Assembly (NCBI GenBank): GCA_945878605.1
Contig: CAMCTR010000004.1
Coordinates: 1 to 34,850 of the forward strand
Source: Candidatus Methylopumilus universalis
Lineage (GTDB): Bacteria; Pseudomonadota; Gammaproteobacteria; Burkholderiales; Methylophilaceae
DNA: 34,850 nucleotides
Direction of reading: 5' to 3'
The translations under genes were made by a program, and so were the position numbers. Below the pieces are notes generated by a model. That model had not been told where the DNA came from, searched no databases, and was given only the letters and a program-made list of their open reading frames with translations. This document shows positions 6,431 through 16,082 of the stretch, piece by piece; position 1 is the stretch's first letter; each line of letters begins with the position of its first letter.

Positions 6431-7537
6431 CTATGGTTTGCTAATAGGCTTGGCTATAACACGGATATCTTGGCCAAATTGACGCACATCGATAAAGCTA
6501 AGTTGGGTTCGGTCATCCATGCTTTGCAGGGAAGGAATAGACAACATGCTGAGCGCATCTGAGCCAAATAAAGTTGGGGCGTAATAAAATACAAACGCAT
6601 CTACTAAATTAAGCGCCAGTAGCGCGCCGTTAAGCGTTTGGCCTGCCTCAACCATCACCTCATTAATGCCGCGCTCCGCTAGGTGGATTAAAAGTTGTTT
6701 GAGGCACACTTTATCGTTGTCTGAATGAATGTTTAGCAACGCTGTGCCAGCCTTGATTAAAGCTTCGACTTTATTATTGGGATCTGAAACAAAAGCAATC
6801 AGTGTATTGCCGCCTGCTAAGATTTTAGCTGTGGGTGAAATACGCAATTGGCTATCGACCACAACGCGAAGCGGTTGGCGTGCATTAGGAATATGACGCA
6901 CGTTCATTTGTGGGTCATCTGCGAGCACGGTGCCTATGCCCGTTAAGATAGCACAAGATCTAGCGCGCCAGTGTTGAACATCTTGTCTTGCGGTTTCACC
7001 AGTAATCCATTTGCTTTCGCCGTTGGCGAGTGCTGTCTTGCCATCCAAGCTGGCCGCAATTTTAACGCGTACAAAAGGTCTATTTTTCGTCATACGTGAA
7101 ATAAAGCCAGCATTGAGTTCCTGCGCTTGGGATTCCATTAAGCCGCGTTCAGTCTTAATGCCGGCGGCGGCTAATCTTGCTAGCCCATTGCCAGCAACTT
7201 GCGGGTTGGGGTCATGCATGGCGGCGACTACGCGCTTAACGCCAGCTTTAATTAAAGCGTCAGCGCAAGGCGGTGTTTTTCCAAAATGGCTACAAGGTTC
7301 TAGTGTGACGTAAGCATCAGCGCCTTGAATAAGGTTAGGAAATTTCGCTGCTGCATCTCGTATTGCAATGATTTCAGCGTGTGGTTCACCCGCTTTTAAA
7401 TGCGCGCCTTGCCCGATGATTTGACCGTTGTTAACAAGGACGCATCCGACGCGAGGATTAGGGGTGGTGGTGTATAAACCTTGCTCCGCTAAGCGCAGGG
7501 CAAGGTTCATGTACTCATGGTCGGCTTGGGTAAACAT
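6431..7537 (-). CDS. ribD: Bifunctional diaminohydroxyphosphoribosylaminopyrimidine deaminase / reductase
   Basis: Catalyses steps two and three of riboflavin synthesis. The N-terminal cytidine-deaminase-type domain (about residues 1-145) shows H53-A-E55 and Zn ligands C82 and C91 in LEPCSHFGKTPPC. The C-terminal reductase domain begins at VRVKIAASLDGKTA and contains WITGETARQDVQHWRA, GIGTVLADDPQMNVR and the NADPH-site stretch VMVEAGQTLNG. The 368-residue length is normal. It lies 23 bp after a small membrane protein gene, in the same direction as glyA and nrdR; nrdR-ribD proximity is common in proteobacteria. No FMN riboswitch is visible upstream. Confidence 0.97.
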   Translation of the reverse strand: MFTQADHEYMNLALRLAEQGLYTTTPNPRVGCVLVNNGQIIGQGAHLKAGEPHAEIIAIRDAAAKFPNLIQGADAYVTLEPCSHFGKTPPCADALIKAGVKRVVAAMHDPNPQVAGNGLARLAAAGIKTERGLMESQAQELNAGFISRMTKNRPFVRVKIAASLDGKTALANGESKWITGETARQDVQHWRARSCAILTGIGTVLADDPQMNVRHIPNARQPLRVVVDSQLRISPTAKILAGGNTLIAFVSDPNNKVEALIKAGTALLNIHSDNDKVCLKQLLIHLAERGINEVMVEAGQTLNGALLALNLVDAFVFYYAPTLFGSDALSMLSIPSLQSMDDRTQLSFIDVRQFGQDIRVIAKPISKP

Positions 7538-7560
7538 GATGTATTATCTAGCGCTGGTCA

Positions 7561-7968
7561 TTAGTGTTGCACGATACGGCTGTGCGTGAGTTGATTGTTT
7601 TCGTTAAAGAATAAACGAAGGCCGTGAATGTCTTGCATGCAGTTACCTAAGTCATATTCCATTTGACCAGCTTCTTCCCAGCTTGGACGGCCAAGCAATG
7701 AAGTTGCGGCTTCGCGCGTGATACCCTCTTGCAAAACATGTTGTTGAAGGTCGTAGGCCATGTCGCCGCGATGGCAGGTTTTGTCTATGGTGCTTGATGC
7801 AGTAATCCAAGCAACTTGGTCAAACTTTTTATCACCAAATGCTATGCGGTCTTTCATTCCCCACCAAGCAAAAAAAACGATCGTCGCCACCACCGCCACC
7901 AACGCAGAAACCCAAGTGATGGTCATGAAAATTTTGGTGACGTCGTTTTGTGATGTTTCGTTGCTCAT
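7561..7968 (-). CDS. Small membrane-anchored protein with BamE/SmpA-like domain, function unknown
   Basis: The 135-residue product has one transmembrane helix at about residues 14-36 after a short polar N-terminus, then a soluble domain. The end, GITREAATSLLGRPSWEEA followed by EYDLG and LFFNENNQLTHSRIV, has the look of the BamE/SmpA-OmlA fold: a helix starting with G-I/M-T, a strand, then F-x-x-x-x-L. Two Cys (in DKTCHRGD and LGNCMQD) could pair outside the cytoplasm. It sits between nrdR and ribD with gaps of 19 and 23 bp and is presumably co-transcribed. I do not recognise a named family. Confidence 0.7.
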   Translation of the reverse strand: MSNETSQNDVTKIFMTITWVSALVAVVATIVFFAWWGMKDRIAFGDKKFDQVAWITASSTIDKTCHRGDMAYDLQQHVLQEGITREAATSLLGRPSWEEAGQMEYDLGNCMQDIHGLRLFFNENNQLTHSRIVQH

Positions 7969-7987
7969 CTAAAACCTCAATGATTCA

Positions 7988-8455
7988 TTAAGACTTCTTG
8001 TGTGTTGGTGGATCAAGGTCACGAATGACGTTATTAAAGTCATCTACATCTTGGAAGCTTCGGTAAACTGAAGCAAAGCGGATGTAAGCGACTTTATCCA
8101 TCGCTTTCAATTCGTGCATCACACTTTCACCTAAAGCCCGTGCCATAATTTCGCGTTCGCCTTGGCCAAGTATCTTTTGCAAAATGTGTTCAATTGCTCT
8201 ATCCACATATTCGGTTGGCACAGGGCGCTTGTGCAATGCGCGGGTGAAAGAGCTACGGAGCTTCTCACGATTAAACTCTTCGCGCGTGCCGTTTTGCTTG
8301 ACTACTTGTGGCAAATGTAGCTCAGCGGTTTCGTAAGTGGTAAATCGTTTGTCACACTCAGCACAACGTCGACGACGACGAATGGAATCGCCTTCGTCGT
8401 TTACACGAGAATCAATCACTTGCGTGTCGTCAGCACTGCAAAAGGGACATTTCAT
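7988..8455 (-). CDS. nrdR: Transcriptional repressor NrdR
   Basis: An ATP/dATP-sensing repressor of ribonucleotide reductase genes. The 155-residue length is standard. The N-terminal zinc ribbon has C3-x2-C6 (MKCPFC) and a second pair in [10 protein letters not shown]. The ATP-cone follows ([19 protein letters not shown]). It comes 8 bp after glyA on the same strand, a conserved arrangement. No nrd gene or obvious paired NrdR box was noticed in this window. Confidence 0.97.
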   Translation of the reverse strand: MKCPFCSADDTQVIDSRVNDEGDSIRRRRRCAECDKRFTTYETAELHLPQVVKQNGTREEFNREKLRSSFTRALHKRPVPTEYVDRAIEHILQKILGQGEREIMARALGESVMHELKAMDKVAYIRFASVYRSFQDVDDFNNVIRDLDPPTHKKS

Positions 8456-8463
8456 TAGAGGTG

Positions 8464-9711
8464 TTAAGCGCCGTAAACTGGGAACTGTGAAGTCATCGCG
8501 TGTACTTTTGCTTTGGTTGCCGCAATCACTGCTTCGTCGGTTGGATTGTCCAATACGTCAGCAATCAAATTAGCGACTTGACGTGCCTCTTCTTCTTTAA
8601 AGCCCCGTGTAGTAATCGCTGGTGAGCCAATACGAATGCCAGAAGTCACAAATGGGCTTTCTGGATCGTTAGGGATAGAGTTTTTGTTCACAGTGATGTG
8701 TGCTAAACCCAAAGCCGCATCCGCCGCTTTACCAGTTAAGCCTTTTGGACGTAAATCCACCAAGAAAACGTGTGACTCAGTGCGGCCAGAGATAATGCGT
8801 AAGCCTCTTTTTGCAAGCGCTTCTGCCATCACGCTCGCGTTCTTCAACACTTGCGTTTGATAAGTTTTAAATTCTGGTTGCAAGGCTTCTAAGAAAGCCA
8901 CTGCTTTACCGGCAATCACGTGCATTAACGGGCCGCCTTGCAAGCCAGGGAATACGTATGAATTGATTGATTTTTCAAATTCAGCTTTAGCCAAAATAAT
9001 GCCGCCGCGCGGGCCACGTAATGTTTTATGGGTGGTTGAAGTCACAAAGTCAGCGTGAGGCACTGGATTAGGATAAACGCCGCCAGCAATTAAGCCTGAG
9101 TAATGCGCCATATCCACCATGAAGTACGCGCCTACCTTTTTAGCAATCGCCGCCATACGTTCCCAGTCGAAACGAAGTGAGTAAGCAGAAGCGCCGCCAA
9201 TCAATAGCTTTGGTTTGCATTCAATCGCAATACGTTCCATTTCGTCGTAATCGATTTCTTCTTTATCGTTTAAGCCATAAGGCACGATGTTGAAAAGCTT
9301 GCCTGACAAGTTGGCAGGTGAGCCGTGTGTTAAATGGCCGCCGTGACCAAGGTTCATGCCCATCACGGTATCGCCTGGTTTTAAAATAGAGAAGTAAACC
9401 GCTTGATTAGCTTGTGAGCCAGAGTGTGGTTGCACGTTCGCGTATTCAGCGCCGTATAGTTTTTTAATACGCTCAATCGCGAGTTTTTCAACTTCGTCCA
9501 CGTATTCACAGCCGCCGTAAAAGCGTTTGCCTGGATAGCCTTCAGCATATTTGTTGGTGAGTTGTGAGCCTTGCACTTCCATCACCGCAGGGCTGGTGTA
9601 ATTTTCAGAAGCAATCAACTCTATATGTTCGTCTTGGCGCACGCGCTCAAGTTCTACATATTTTGCTAAATCAGGATCTACAGCACTCAAGGTTTTTGCT
9701 CGGCTAAACAT
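8464..9711 (-). CDS. glyA: Serine hydroxymethyltransferase
   Basis: A PLP enzyme interconverting serine + tetrahydrofolate and glycine + methylene-tetrahydrofolate. It is central to one-carbon supply, and in serine-cycle methylotrophs to assimilation; no other serine-cycle gene is visible here. The 415 residues include [40 protein letters not shown], and the PLP-lysine motif [14 protein letters not shown]. The start at 9711 gives [15 protein letters not shown]. It is probably the first gene of the nrdR-ribD-tatD run, divergent from iscX with a 133-bp shared promoter region. Confidence 0.98.
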   Translation of the reverse strand: MFSRAKTLSAVDPDLAKYVELERVRQDEHIELIASENYTSPAVMEVQGSQLTNKYAEGYPGKRFYGGCEYVDEVEKLAIERIKKLYGAEYANVQPHSGSQANQAVYFSILKPGDTVMGMNLGHGGHLTHGSPANLSGKLFNIVPYGLNDKEEIDYDEMERIAIECKPKLLIGGASAYSLRFDWERMAAIAKKVGAYFMVDMAHYSGLIAGGVYPNPVPHADFVTSTTHKTLRGPRGGIILAKAEFEKSINSYVFPGLQGGPLMHVIAGKAVAFLEALQPEFKTYQTQVLKNASVMAEALAKRGLRIISGRTESHVFLVDLRPKGLTGKAADAALGLAHITVNKNSIPNDPESPFVTSGIRIGSPAITTRGFKEEEARQVANLIADVLDNPTDEAVIAATKAKVHAMTSQFPVYGA

Positions 9712-9787
9712 AATTCACTTTCTCTAAAGGCTTAAAAAATAATTTCACCACTTTATCATATTGGATGTGATTTTACCCCACCTCTTG

Positions 9788-9808
9788 ACCGCATCCACGC
9801 GGTATAAT
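9788..9808 (+). promoter_or_regulatory. Candidate iscX promoter (-10) with overlapping inverted repeat
   Basis: A perfect TATAAT is at 9803-9808, about 37 bases before iscX. A TTGACC at 9785-9790 is only 12 bp away, too short for a standard spacer. The inverted repeat ACCGC (9788-9792) / GCGGT (9799-9803) abuts the -10 and could be a small operator. Confidence 0.4.
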
Positions 9809-9844
9809 TCAAGCCAATATTGAATATTTTCTGAGGTAACCAAG

Positions 9845-10036
9845 ATGAAATGGACTGATGTACAAACAATTGCAGAAGCTTTATACGATGCGCACCCTGA
9901 TGTTGACCCTAAAGTCATTCGATTTACCGATTTGCATGCTTGGGTGATGGCTTTAGATGGGTTTGTTGATGAGCCAAACAAATCCAATGAAAAAATTTTA
10001 GAGGCTATTCAACTCGCTTGGATTGATGAAGTTTAA
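9845..10036 (+). CDS. iscX: Fe-S cluster assembly protein IscX
   Basis: A small acidic protein of 63 residues that binds IscS and iron and modulates Fe-S cluster assembly. It matches E. coli IscX closely: [28 protein letters not shown], and the C-terminal [16 protein letters not shown]. An upstream GAGGTAAC supplies the ribosome site. In many gammaproteobacteria it ends the isc operon; here it stands alone between glyA and algC with no other isc gene in view. Its stop is two bases before the algC start, so the two are probably co-translated. Confidence 0.95.
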   Translation: MKWTDVQTIAEALYDAHPDVDPKVIRFTDLHAWVMALDGFVDEPNKSNEKILEAIQLAWIDEV

Positions 10037-10038
10037 TC

Positions 10039-11457
10039 ATGCAAATCCCTAAAGAGATTTTTAAAGCCTACGACATTCGCGGCATCGTTGGTAAAACCCT
10101 CACGCCAGAGATTGTTGAAGCCATTGGGCAAGCCCTCGGCTCAGAGGCTTTAGCCAGAAAACAAAACACTATTTGTATTGGGTATGATGGTCGTTTGTCC
10201 GGCCCTGAATTAGCCAGTGCTTTATCAAAAGGGATACGTAAAACAGGGGTGAATGTGATTGGGCTTGGCATGGTCGCCACGCCGATGGTTTACTTCGCGG
10301 CGTATGAGCTAGGCACGGCTTGCGGTGTGATGGTGACAGGCAGCCATAACCCGCCTGATTACAATGGTTTGAAGATGGTATTGGCGGGAGAAACACTCTC
10401 GGGCGAGACCATACAGAGCTTACGAGCACGCATTGAAAATGCTGACTTGGCTATTGCTTCAGATAGCGCTGCTGGCACTGAAAGCTATCACGAAATTGCT
10501 TCTAGCTACATCAATAAAATCACTTCAGATGTAAAACTAGCACGTCCAATGAAAATCACCGTAGATTGTGGTAACGGCGTTGCGGGGGCTTATGCTAAAA
10601 AGCTATATGAAGCGCTTGGATGTGCTGTACAAGAGCTATTTTGTGAGGTGGATGGACATTTCCCTAATCACCATCCAGACCCATCTGTCCCAGAAAACCT
10701 AGCCGACTTAATTGAAGCTTTAGCCAAAGGCGATGCTGAGATAGGCTTGGCTTTTGATGGCGATGGCGACCGTTTGGGAGTGGTCACTAAAGACGGTAAG
10801 ATTATTTACCCAGACCGCCAATTGATGCTCTTTGCGGAAGAAGTGTTAAAGCGCAACCAAGGTGCAACGATTATTTATGATGTGAAATCGACGCGTAACC
10901 TTGCGCCCTGGATTAAAGCGCGCAATGGCAAGCCGCTTATGTGGAAAACAGGCCATTCGCTGGTGAAGGCAAAAATCAAAGAAACCAGTGCTGATTTAGC
11001 AGGCGAGATGAGCGGACACGTGTTTTTTAATGATTTAGTCGATAGCAACAACCCAGATAAAGGCCGCCGCTGGTATGGCTTTGATGATGGCTTTTATTCA
11101 GGCGCACGTTTGCTGGAGATTTTGAGCAAAGTAGCTAACCCAAGTGAAACCTTGAATAACCTGCCTGATAGCGTGAGCACGCCAGAGCAACACATTCAAA
11201 TGCAAGAGGGCGAACCCCATGTGCTGATTGCCGCTTTGCAAAAGTCTGCCAAGTTTGAGGGTGCTACCGAAGTCATTACTATTGACGGCTTGCGTGTGGA
11301 ATATCCCGATGGTTTTGGCCTCATGCGCCCATCCAACACTACGCCGGTGATTGTGCTTCGTTTTGAGGCTGATTCTGAAGACGTTTTGAAGCGTATCCAG
11401 AATGCTTTTAGATTGGTGATTTTAGGTGCGGCACCACAAGTTAAATTTCCTTTTTAG
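10039..11457 (+). CDS. algC: Phosphomannomutase/phosphoglucomutase (AlgC/ManB type)
   Basis: Interconverts mannose-6-P/mannose-1-P and glucose-6-P/glucose-1-P for surface polysaccharide precursors. The 472-residue length is normal. Domain I starts IFKAYDIRGIVG and contains the phosphoserine loop TGSHNPPDYNG. The metal site is DGDGDR in LAFDGDGDRLGVV. The sugar-binding GEMSGHVFF and the C-terminal phosphate-binding RPSNTTPVIVLRFE are present. It lies two bases after iscX, and its stop codon overlaps the stop of convergent ycaO by three bases. A separate glucose-type pgm lies 1.8 kb away, so this one may serve mainly mannose-1-P. Confidence 0.95.
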   Translation: MQIPKEIFKAYDIRGIVGKTLTPEIVEAIGQALGSEALARKQNTICIGYDGRLSGPELASALSKGIRKTGVNVIGLGMVATPMVYFAAYELGTACGVMVTGSHNPPDYNGLKMVLAGETLSGETIQSLRARIENADLAIASDSAAGTESYHEIASSYINKITSDVKLARPMKITVDCGNGVAGAYAKKLYEALGCAVQELFCEVDGHFPNHHPDPSVPENLADLIEALAKGDAEIGLAFDGDGDRLGVVTKDGKIIYPDRQLMLFAEEVLKRNQGATIIYDVKSTRNLAPWIKARNGKPLMWKTGHSLVKAKIKETSADLAGEMSGHVFFNDLVDSNNPDKGRRWYGFDDGFYSGARLLEILSKVANPSETLNNLPDSVSTPEQHIQMQEGEPHVLIAALQKSAKFEGATEVITIDGLRVEYPDGFGLMRPSNTTPVIVLRFEADSEDVLKRIQNAFRLVILGAAPQVKFPF

Positions 11458-13208
11458 TGTTTCCTAGCATTTACCTTGTGATAAGCCAATAACAATTGCT
11501 TGTGCATCTCGCTGCCTTCCATATTTTCCCCTAGATTATTTAGGCCAAAGTAGCGAGATTGTCGGCTAAGCAATTGCTGTGCTTGTTGTAAGGTTTCGAC
11601 GCCGTACATAAGTGCTAAATTAGCGTTAAATGGCTTGGTGTGGTCTAGCTCAGCCATTTCTTGAAGTTGTACCAAGTCTGCAATACAGCGATAAACGCGG
11701 GCGCGTTTTTCTGGTAGCTCGCCAAATTGGCTAATCCAATCACAGCCTTCTAAAATCACCTCAACATCACCCACGGCTAAGCCTAGCAGGGCCTTTAGCT
11801 CGCCAACACGTAAATCAGCCCAAACGCTACCAGCATCTGCCGCAAGGCCAATTAATGTCGTTACCGGGAGTTCATCTGCTAGCTCAAGGTCTAGCAAGTT
11901 TTCTAGAAGCTCAGCACTTTCTTCTTGTGTCAGGTCTTGGGTGCGCAGCAAGCCATGGCGAACCAAGTTACCGACGGTATTGTTTTCCCATTCGAGCTCT
12001 TCCACAGGGTAGATTTCAGACATGCCGGGTACAAAAATGCGACAAGCATAGACGTCCAAATGAGTGAAGTCTGAAATGTAAATCTCATGACCACTGGCAT
12101 GGATAGAATCGCAACACCATTGGTAGTCCTCATCTGTTGTGGTGCCAAAATTCCAATCTACAAATTCAACATCTGGCGTATCTCGGAGGAAATTCCAGCT
12201 AATTACCCCGCTTGAATCCACAAAGTGGATTTCTAAGTTTTGCGAGTCGGCGATTTCTTCCATATCAAAACCTGGCGCGACAAAGTTTTTAAGACCATCA
12301 ATTGCCCGACCTTGTAGTAACTCGGTTAATGCACGCTCTAGCGCCACTTCAAAGCGAGGGTGGGCACCAAAGCTTGCGAAACAACCTTGGTCTTCAGGGT
12401 GCAAAAGGGTAACGTTCATCACAGGGTATTTGCCGCCTAATGAAGCGTCTTTTACCAAGATGCCGTAGCCTGCGTCACGCAAGCCTTTAATGCCAGCGGC
12501 GATGCGTGGGTAGCGTTTAATCACTGCTTCAGGCACATCTGGCAAGCAAATGCCTTCACGAATGATTTTGTATTTAATGTCGCGCTCAAAAATCTCAGCC
12601 AACGCTTGAGTGCGTGCTTCCTTTAGCGTGTTGCCTGCGGACATGCCATTGCTGACATATAAGTTACCAATCAAGTTTACAGGGAAGAAAGCCACTTCAT
12701 CATCACGCAAACGCGTGTATGGAATAGCGCAAATGCCACGCTTGGCGTTGCCTGAATTTAGGTCAATTAGTTTAGTCGCTGAAACAGTGCCTTCGGGGTT
12801 ATAAAATTTGTGTAGCTCTTTGTTGAGCAAGCCAACAGGCCAGGCATCGCCAGCGAGCGGAAACCATTTTTCATTTGGGTAGTGCACATAATCTTGATTG
12901 CTAATGGCTTTGCCTAAGTAAAAATGCGTCCAAAAGTAATTAGTGCTGAGGCGCTCAAAGTATTCACCAAGCGCACTCGCTCTTGCCGCTAGCTGTGATG
13001 CGCCTTTGCCATTGCTAAATAAACGTGTGCAATCACGGTCTGTGACGTGCACTGACCAAATGCTCTCGATTTCATTGAGCCAGGAACGCTCTTCTACATG
13101 AAAGCCGATATCCAGCAGCTTGGCTTGTAGCGTTTTAATCGAATATTCAAGCGAAGCATCTTTGCTTGGAATAAAGGTTTCGGTGCTGGCGTGAGGTGTG
13201 TTTTGCAT
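11454..13208 (-). CDS. ycaO: YcaO protein, ribosomal protein S12 methylthiotransferase accessory factor type
   Basis: An ATP-using YcaO-domain protein closely resembling the E. coli namesake, reported to enhance RimO-dependent methylthiolation of ribosomal protein S12. The product is 584 residues against 586 in E. coli. Shared blocks include NGKGASQLAARASALGEYFERL, cut here to GEYFERLSTNYF, and HYPNEKWFPL, NLIGNLYVSNGMSAGNT, FASFGAHP, RALTELLQGR, VDWNFGTTT and VYACRIFVPGMSEIYP. A helical TPR-like C-terminus follows. The start at 13208 (MQNTPHASTETFIPSKDAS) is chosen because FIPSKDA aligns with the E. coli N-terminus; a longer frame from 13268 adds 20 residues without homology. No RiPP precursor is adjacent, so a peptide-cyclising role is unlikely. 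Confidence 0.93.
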   Translation of the reverse strand: MQNTPHASTETFIPSKDASLEYSIKTLQAKLLDIGFHVEERSWLNEIESIWSVHVTDRDCTRLFSNGKGASQLAARASALGEYFERLSTNYFWTHFYLGKAISNQDYVHYPNEKWFPLAGDAWPVGLLNKELHKFYNPEGTVSATKLIDLNSGNAKRGICAIPYTRLRDDEVAFFPVNLIGNLYVSNGMSAGNTLKEARTQALAEIFERDIKYKIIREGICLPDVPEAVIKRYPRIAAGIKGLRDAGYGILVKDASLGGKYPVMNVTLLHPEDQGCFASFGAHPRFEVALERALTELLQGRAIDGLKNFVAPGFDMEEIADSQNLEIHFVDSSGVISWNFLRDTPDVEFVDWNFGTTTDEDYQWCCDSIHASGHEIYISDFTHLDVYACRIFVPGMSEIYPVEELEWENNTVGNLVRHGLLRTQDLTQEESAELLENLLDLELADELPVTTLIGLAADAGSVWADLRVGELKALLGLAVGDVEVILEGCDWISQFGELPEKRARVYRCIADLVQLQEMAELDHTKPFNANLALMYGVETLQQAQQLLSRQSRYFGLNNLGENMEGSEMHKQLLLAYHKVNARKH

Positions 13209-13283
13209 AGCGTGGCTTTCAAGCAAAAGAAATAAAAAATGGGCGCCAGCATAGCACGGCCTTGTCAAATTTAAGTGAGATTG

Positions 13284-14930
<1,647 letters not shown>

Positions 14931-14945
14931 TTATTGTTTCTCAGG

Positions 14946-14974
14946 TTGACACTCACCTGCTTTAACTTGATAAT
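14946..14974 (+). promoter_or_regulatory. Strong sigma-70 promoter for tRNA-Lys
   Basis: TTGACA (14946-14951), a 17-bp spacer, and GATAAT (14969-14974). A GC-rich discriminator (GCCGGCGG) follows the -10, as in stringently controlled stable-RNA promoters. Transcription would start about 20 bases before the tRNA. Confidence 0.8.
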
Positions 14975-15003
14975 TTGCCGGCGGTCTTAATAACGCATTC
15001 AAT

Positions 15004-15079
15004 GGGAGATTAGCTCAGTTGGTAGAGCAGTGGACTCTTAATCCATTTGTCGGGGGTTCGACCCCCCCATCTCCCACCA
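15004..15079 (+). tRNA. tRNA-Lys(CTT)
   Basis: A 76-base cloverleaf. The acceptor GGGAGAT pairs with ATCTCCC, the D-arm is GCTCAGTTGGTAGAGC, the anticodon stem is GTGGA/TCCAT and the loop CTCTTAA gives anticodon CTT. The T-arm is CGGGGGTTCGACCCCCC, and the discriminator A plus CCA are encoded. It decodes AAG. This gene, its promoter and its terminator are the only contents of the 343-base gap between pgm and arsR apart from the arsR promoter. Confidence 0.96.
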
Positions 15080-15095
15080 TATTTAGTATTAATTA

Positions 15096-15126
15096 AATGG
15101 CTAGTTAATCAGTAGCCATTTTTTTT
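15096..15126 (+). terminator. Rho-independent terminator after tRNA-Lys
   Basis: AATGGCTA (15096-15103) pairs perfectly with TAGCCATT (15113-15120) around a 9-base loop. A T-run extends to 15126. Confidence 0.85.
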
Positions 15127-15240
15127 GACGATAACTTCACTGTATTTCTTCCTCAAGATTTTAAGCTTTTCCTTTATCTTTGCGTTAGTTTTATTGATTG
15201 GACGCATCAATTGGAATAATGTCATCTATTAGTCATATAC

Positions 15241-15256
15241 TTCCACTATAATGGAA
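15241..15256 (+). promoter_or_regulatory. ars promoter -10 inside an inverted repeat (candidate ArsR operator)
   Basis: TTCCA (15241-15245) and TGGAA (15252-15256) form a perfect inverted repeat around CTATAA. It overlaps the -10 box TATAAT at 15247-15252. Binding here would block RNA polymerase. The -10 ends only six bases before the arsR ATG, so the transcript could be leaderless. The -35 region is poor. Confidence 0.55.
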
Positions 15257-15258
15257 AT

Positions 15259-15594
15259 ATGGAAAATATAACCGCCGTCAAAGCATTCTTAGCATTGGGG
15301 CAGGAAAGTCGCCTTAATGTATTTCGTCTGATTGTTCAAAAAGGCGATGTGGGTCTTACGCCTAAAGACATTATCGAAAAACTAGGTATTCCTAACGCAA
15401 CGCTCAGCTTTCATCTAAAAGAGTTAGTTCAAGCAGATTTGATTGGTGTCGATCGTGTCAGCCGAAATCTGTTCTATCGCCCCAACCCAACCATTATTTA
15501 TGATTTAAGCAGGTTCTTAATGGAAAATTGCTGTGGTGGTGAAAGTTGTGCTCCTCAAATCATGATTAATGAAATAAGTAAGTCAGGTCGATAA
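15259..15594 (+). CDS. arsR: ArsR-family arsenite-responsive repressor
   Basis: A winged-helix repressor that releases the ars promoter when it binds As(III). The 111-residue product shows the SMTB/ArsR fold: LALGQESRLNVFRLI, then the recognition helix in NATLSFHLKELVQADLIG, and the wing with NLFYRPNP. The classical CVC metal site in alpha-3 is absent. Instead Cys 91, 92 and 97 (ENCCGGESC) lie near the C-terminus, the arrangement known from Acidithiobacillus ferrooxidans ArsR. It is first in an arsR-arsC-acr3 operon; its stop overlaps the arsC start by one base (TAATG). No Shine-Dalgarno sequence precedes the ATG. Confidence 0.95.
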   Translation: MENITAVKAFLALGQESRLNVFRLIVQKGDVGLTPKDIIEKLGIPNATLSFHLKELVQADLIGVDRVSRNLFYRPNPTIIYDLSRFLMENCCGGESCAPQIMINEISKSGR

Positions 15595-16082
15595 TGAAGC
15601 AATACAACATTCTTTTTCTTTGTACGCATAACTCTTCTCGCTCTATTTTGGGCGAAGCTTTGGCTTCCACCCATGCTAGTGGTCATTTTGTTGGCTACTC
15701 AGCGGGCTCAACACCTGGCAATACGATTAATCCAATCGCGGAATCGCTTGCGCTTGAAATGGGTTATGCAAAAGAAAAGATGTTTTCCAAAAGCTGGGAT
15801 GTTTTTGCCAAACCAGATGTGCCACAAATGGATTTGATTATTACCGTTTGCGATAGCGCGGCAAGTGAAGCTTGCCCTGTATGGATTGGCCATCCAGCAA
15901 CCGCGCACTGGGGCTTCCCAGACCCATCCAAAGTAGCGGGCAACATGGTTGAGAGAAAAGATGCGTTTATTGCTGTCATGAATGGATTAAAAAAACGGCT
16001 AGATTTATTCGCTGCATTACCACTAGAAAAACTCGATGCCTTAAGCATTCAAACCGAATTAAGAAAGTTAGCAGAACTATGA
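15594..16082 (+). CDS. arsC: Arsenate reductase, low-molecular-weight phosphatase type
   Basis: Reduces arsenate to arsenite for export. The 162 residues begin with the phosphatase P-loop C10-THNSS-R16 in [14 protein letters not shown]. Two further Cys, C86 and C94 ([14 protein letters not shown]), would complete the disulfide relay, and a DP in WGFPDPS supplies the acid. This is the thioredoxin- or glutaredoxin-coupled LMW-PTP family, not the E. coli glutaredoxin-fold ArsC. It overlaps arsR by one base and acr3 by four (ATGA), implying tight translational coupling. Confidence 0.95.
   Translation: MKQYNILFLCTHNSSRSILGEALASTHASGHFVGYSAGSTPGNTINPIAESLALEMGYAKEKMFSKSWDVFAKPDVPQMDLIITVCDSAASEACPVWIGHPATAHWGFPDPSKVAGNMVERKDAFIAVMNGLKKRLDLFAALPLEKLDALSIQTELRKLAEL

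Noticed and set aside
11454-13208. YcaO as the maturase of the Cys-repeat peptide
   Set aside because: It is 20 kb away and end-to-end similar to the housekeeping E. coli YcaO; the adjacent MNIO enzyme explains the peptide.
13209-13268. N-terminal 20-residue extension of YcaO
   Set aside because: It has no homology to the E. coli N-terminus, and the ATG at 13208 aligns with it.
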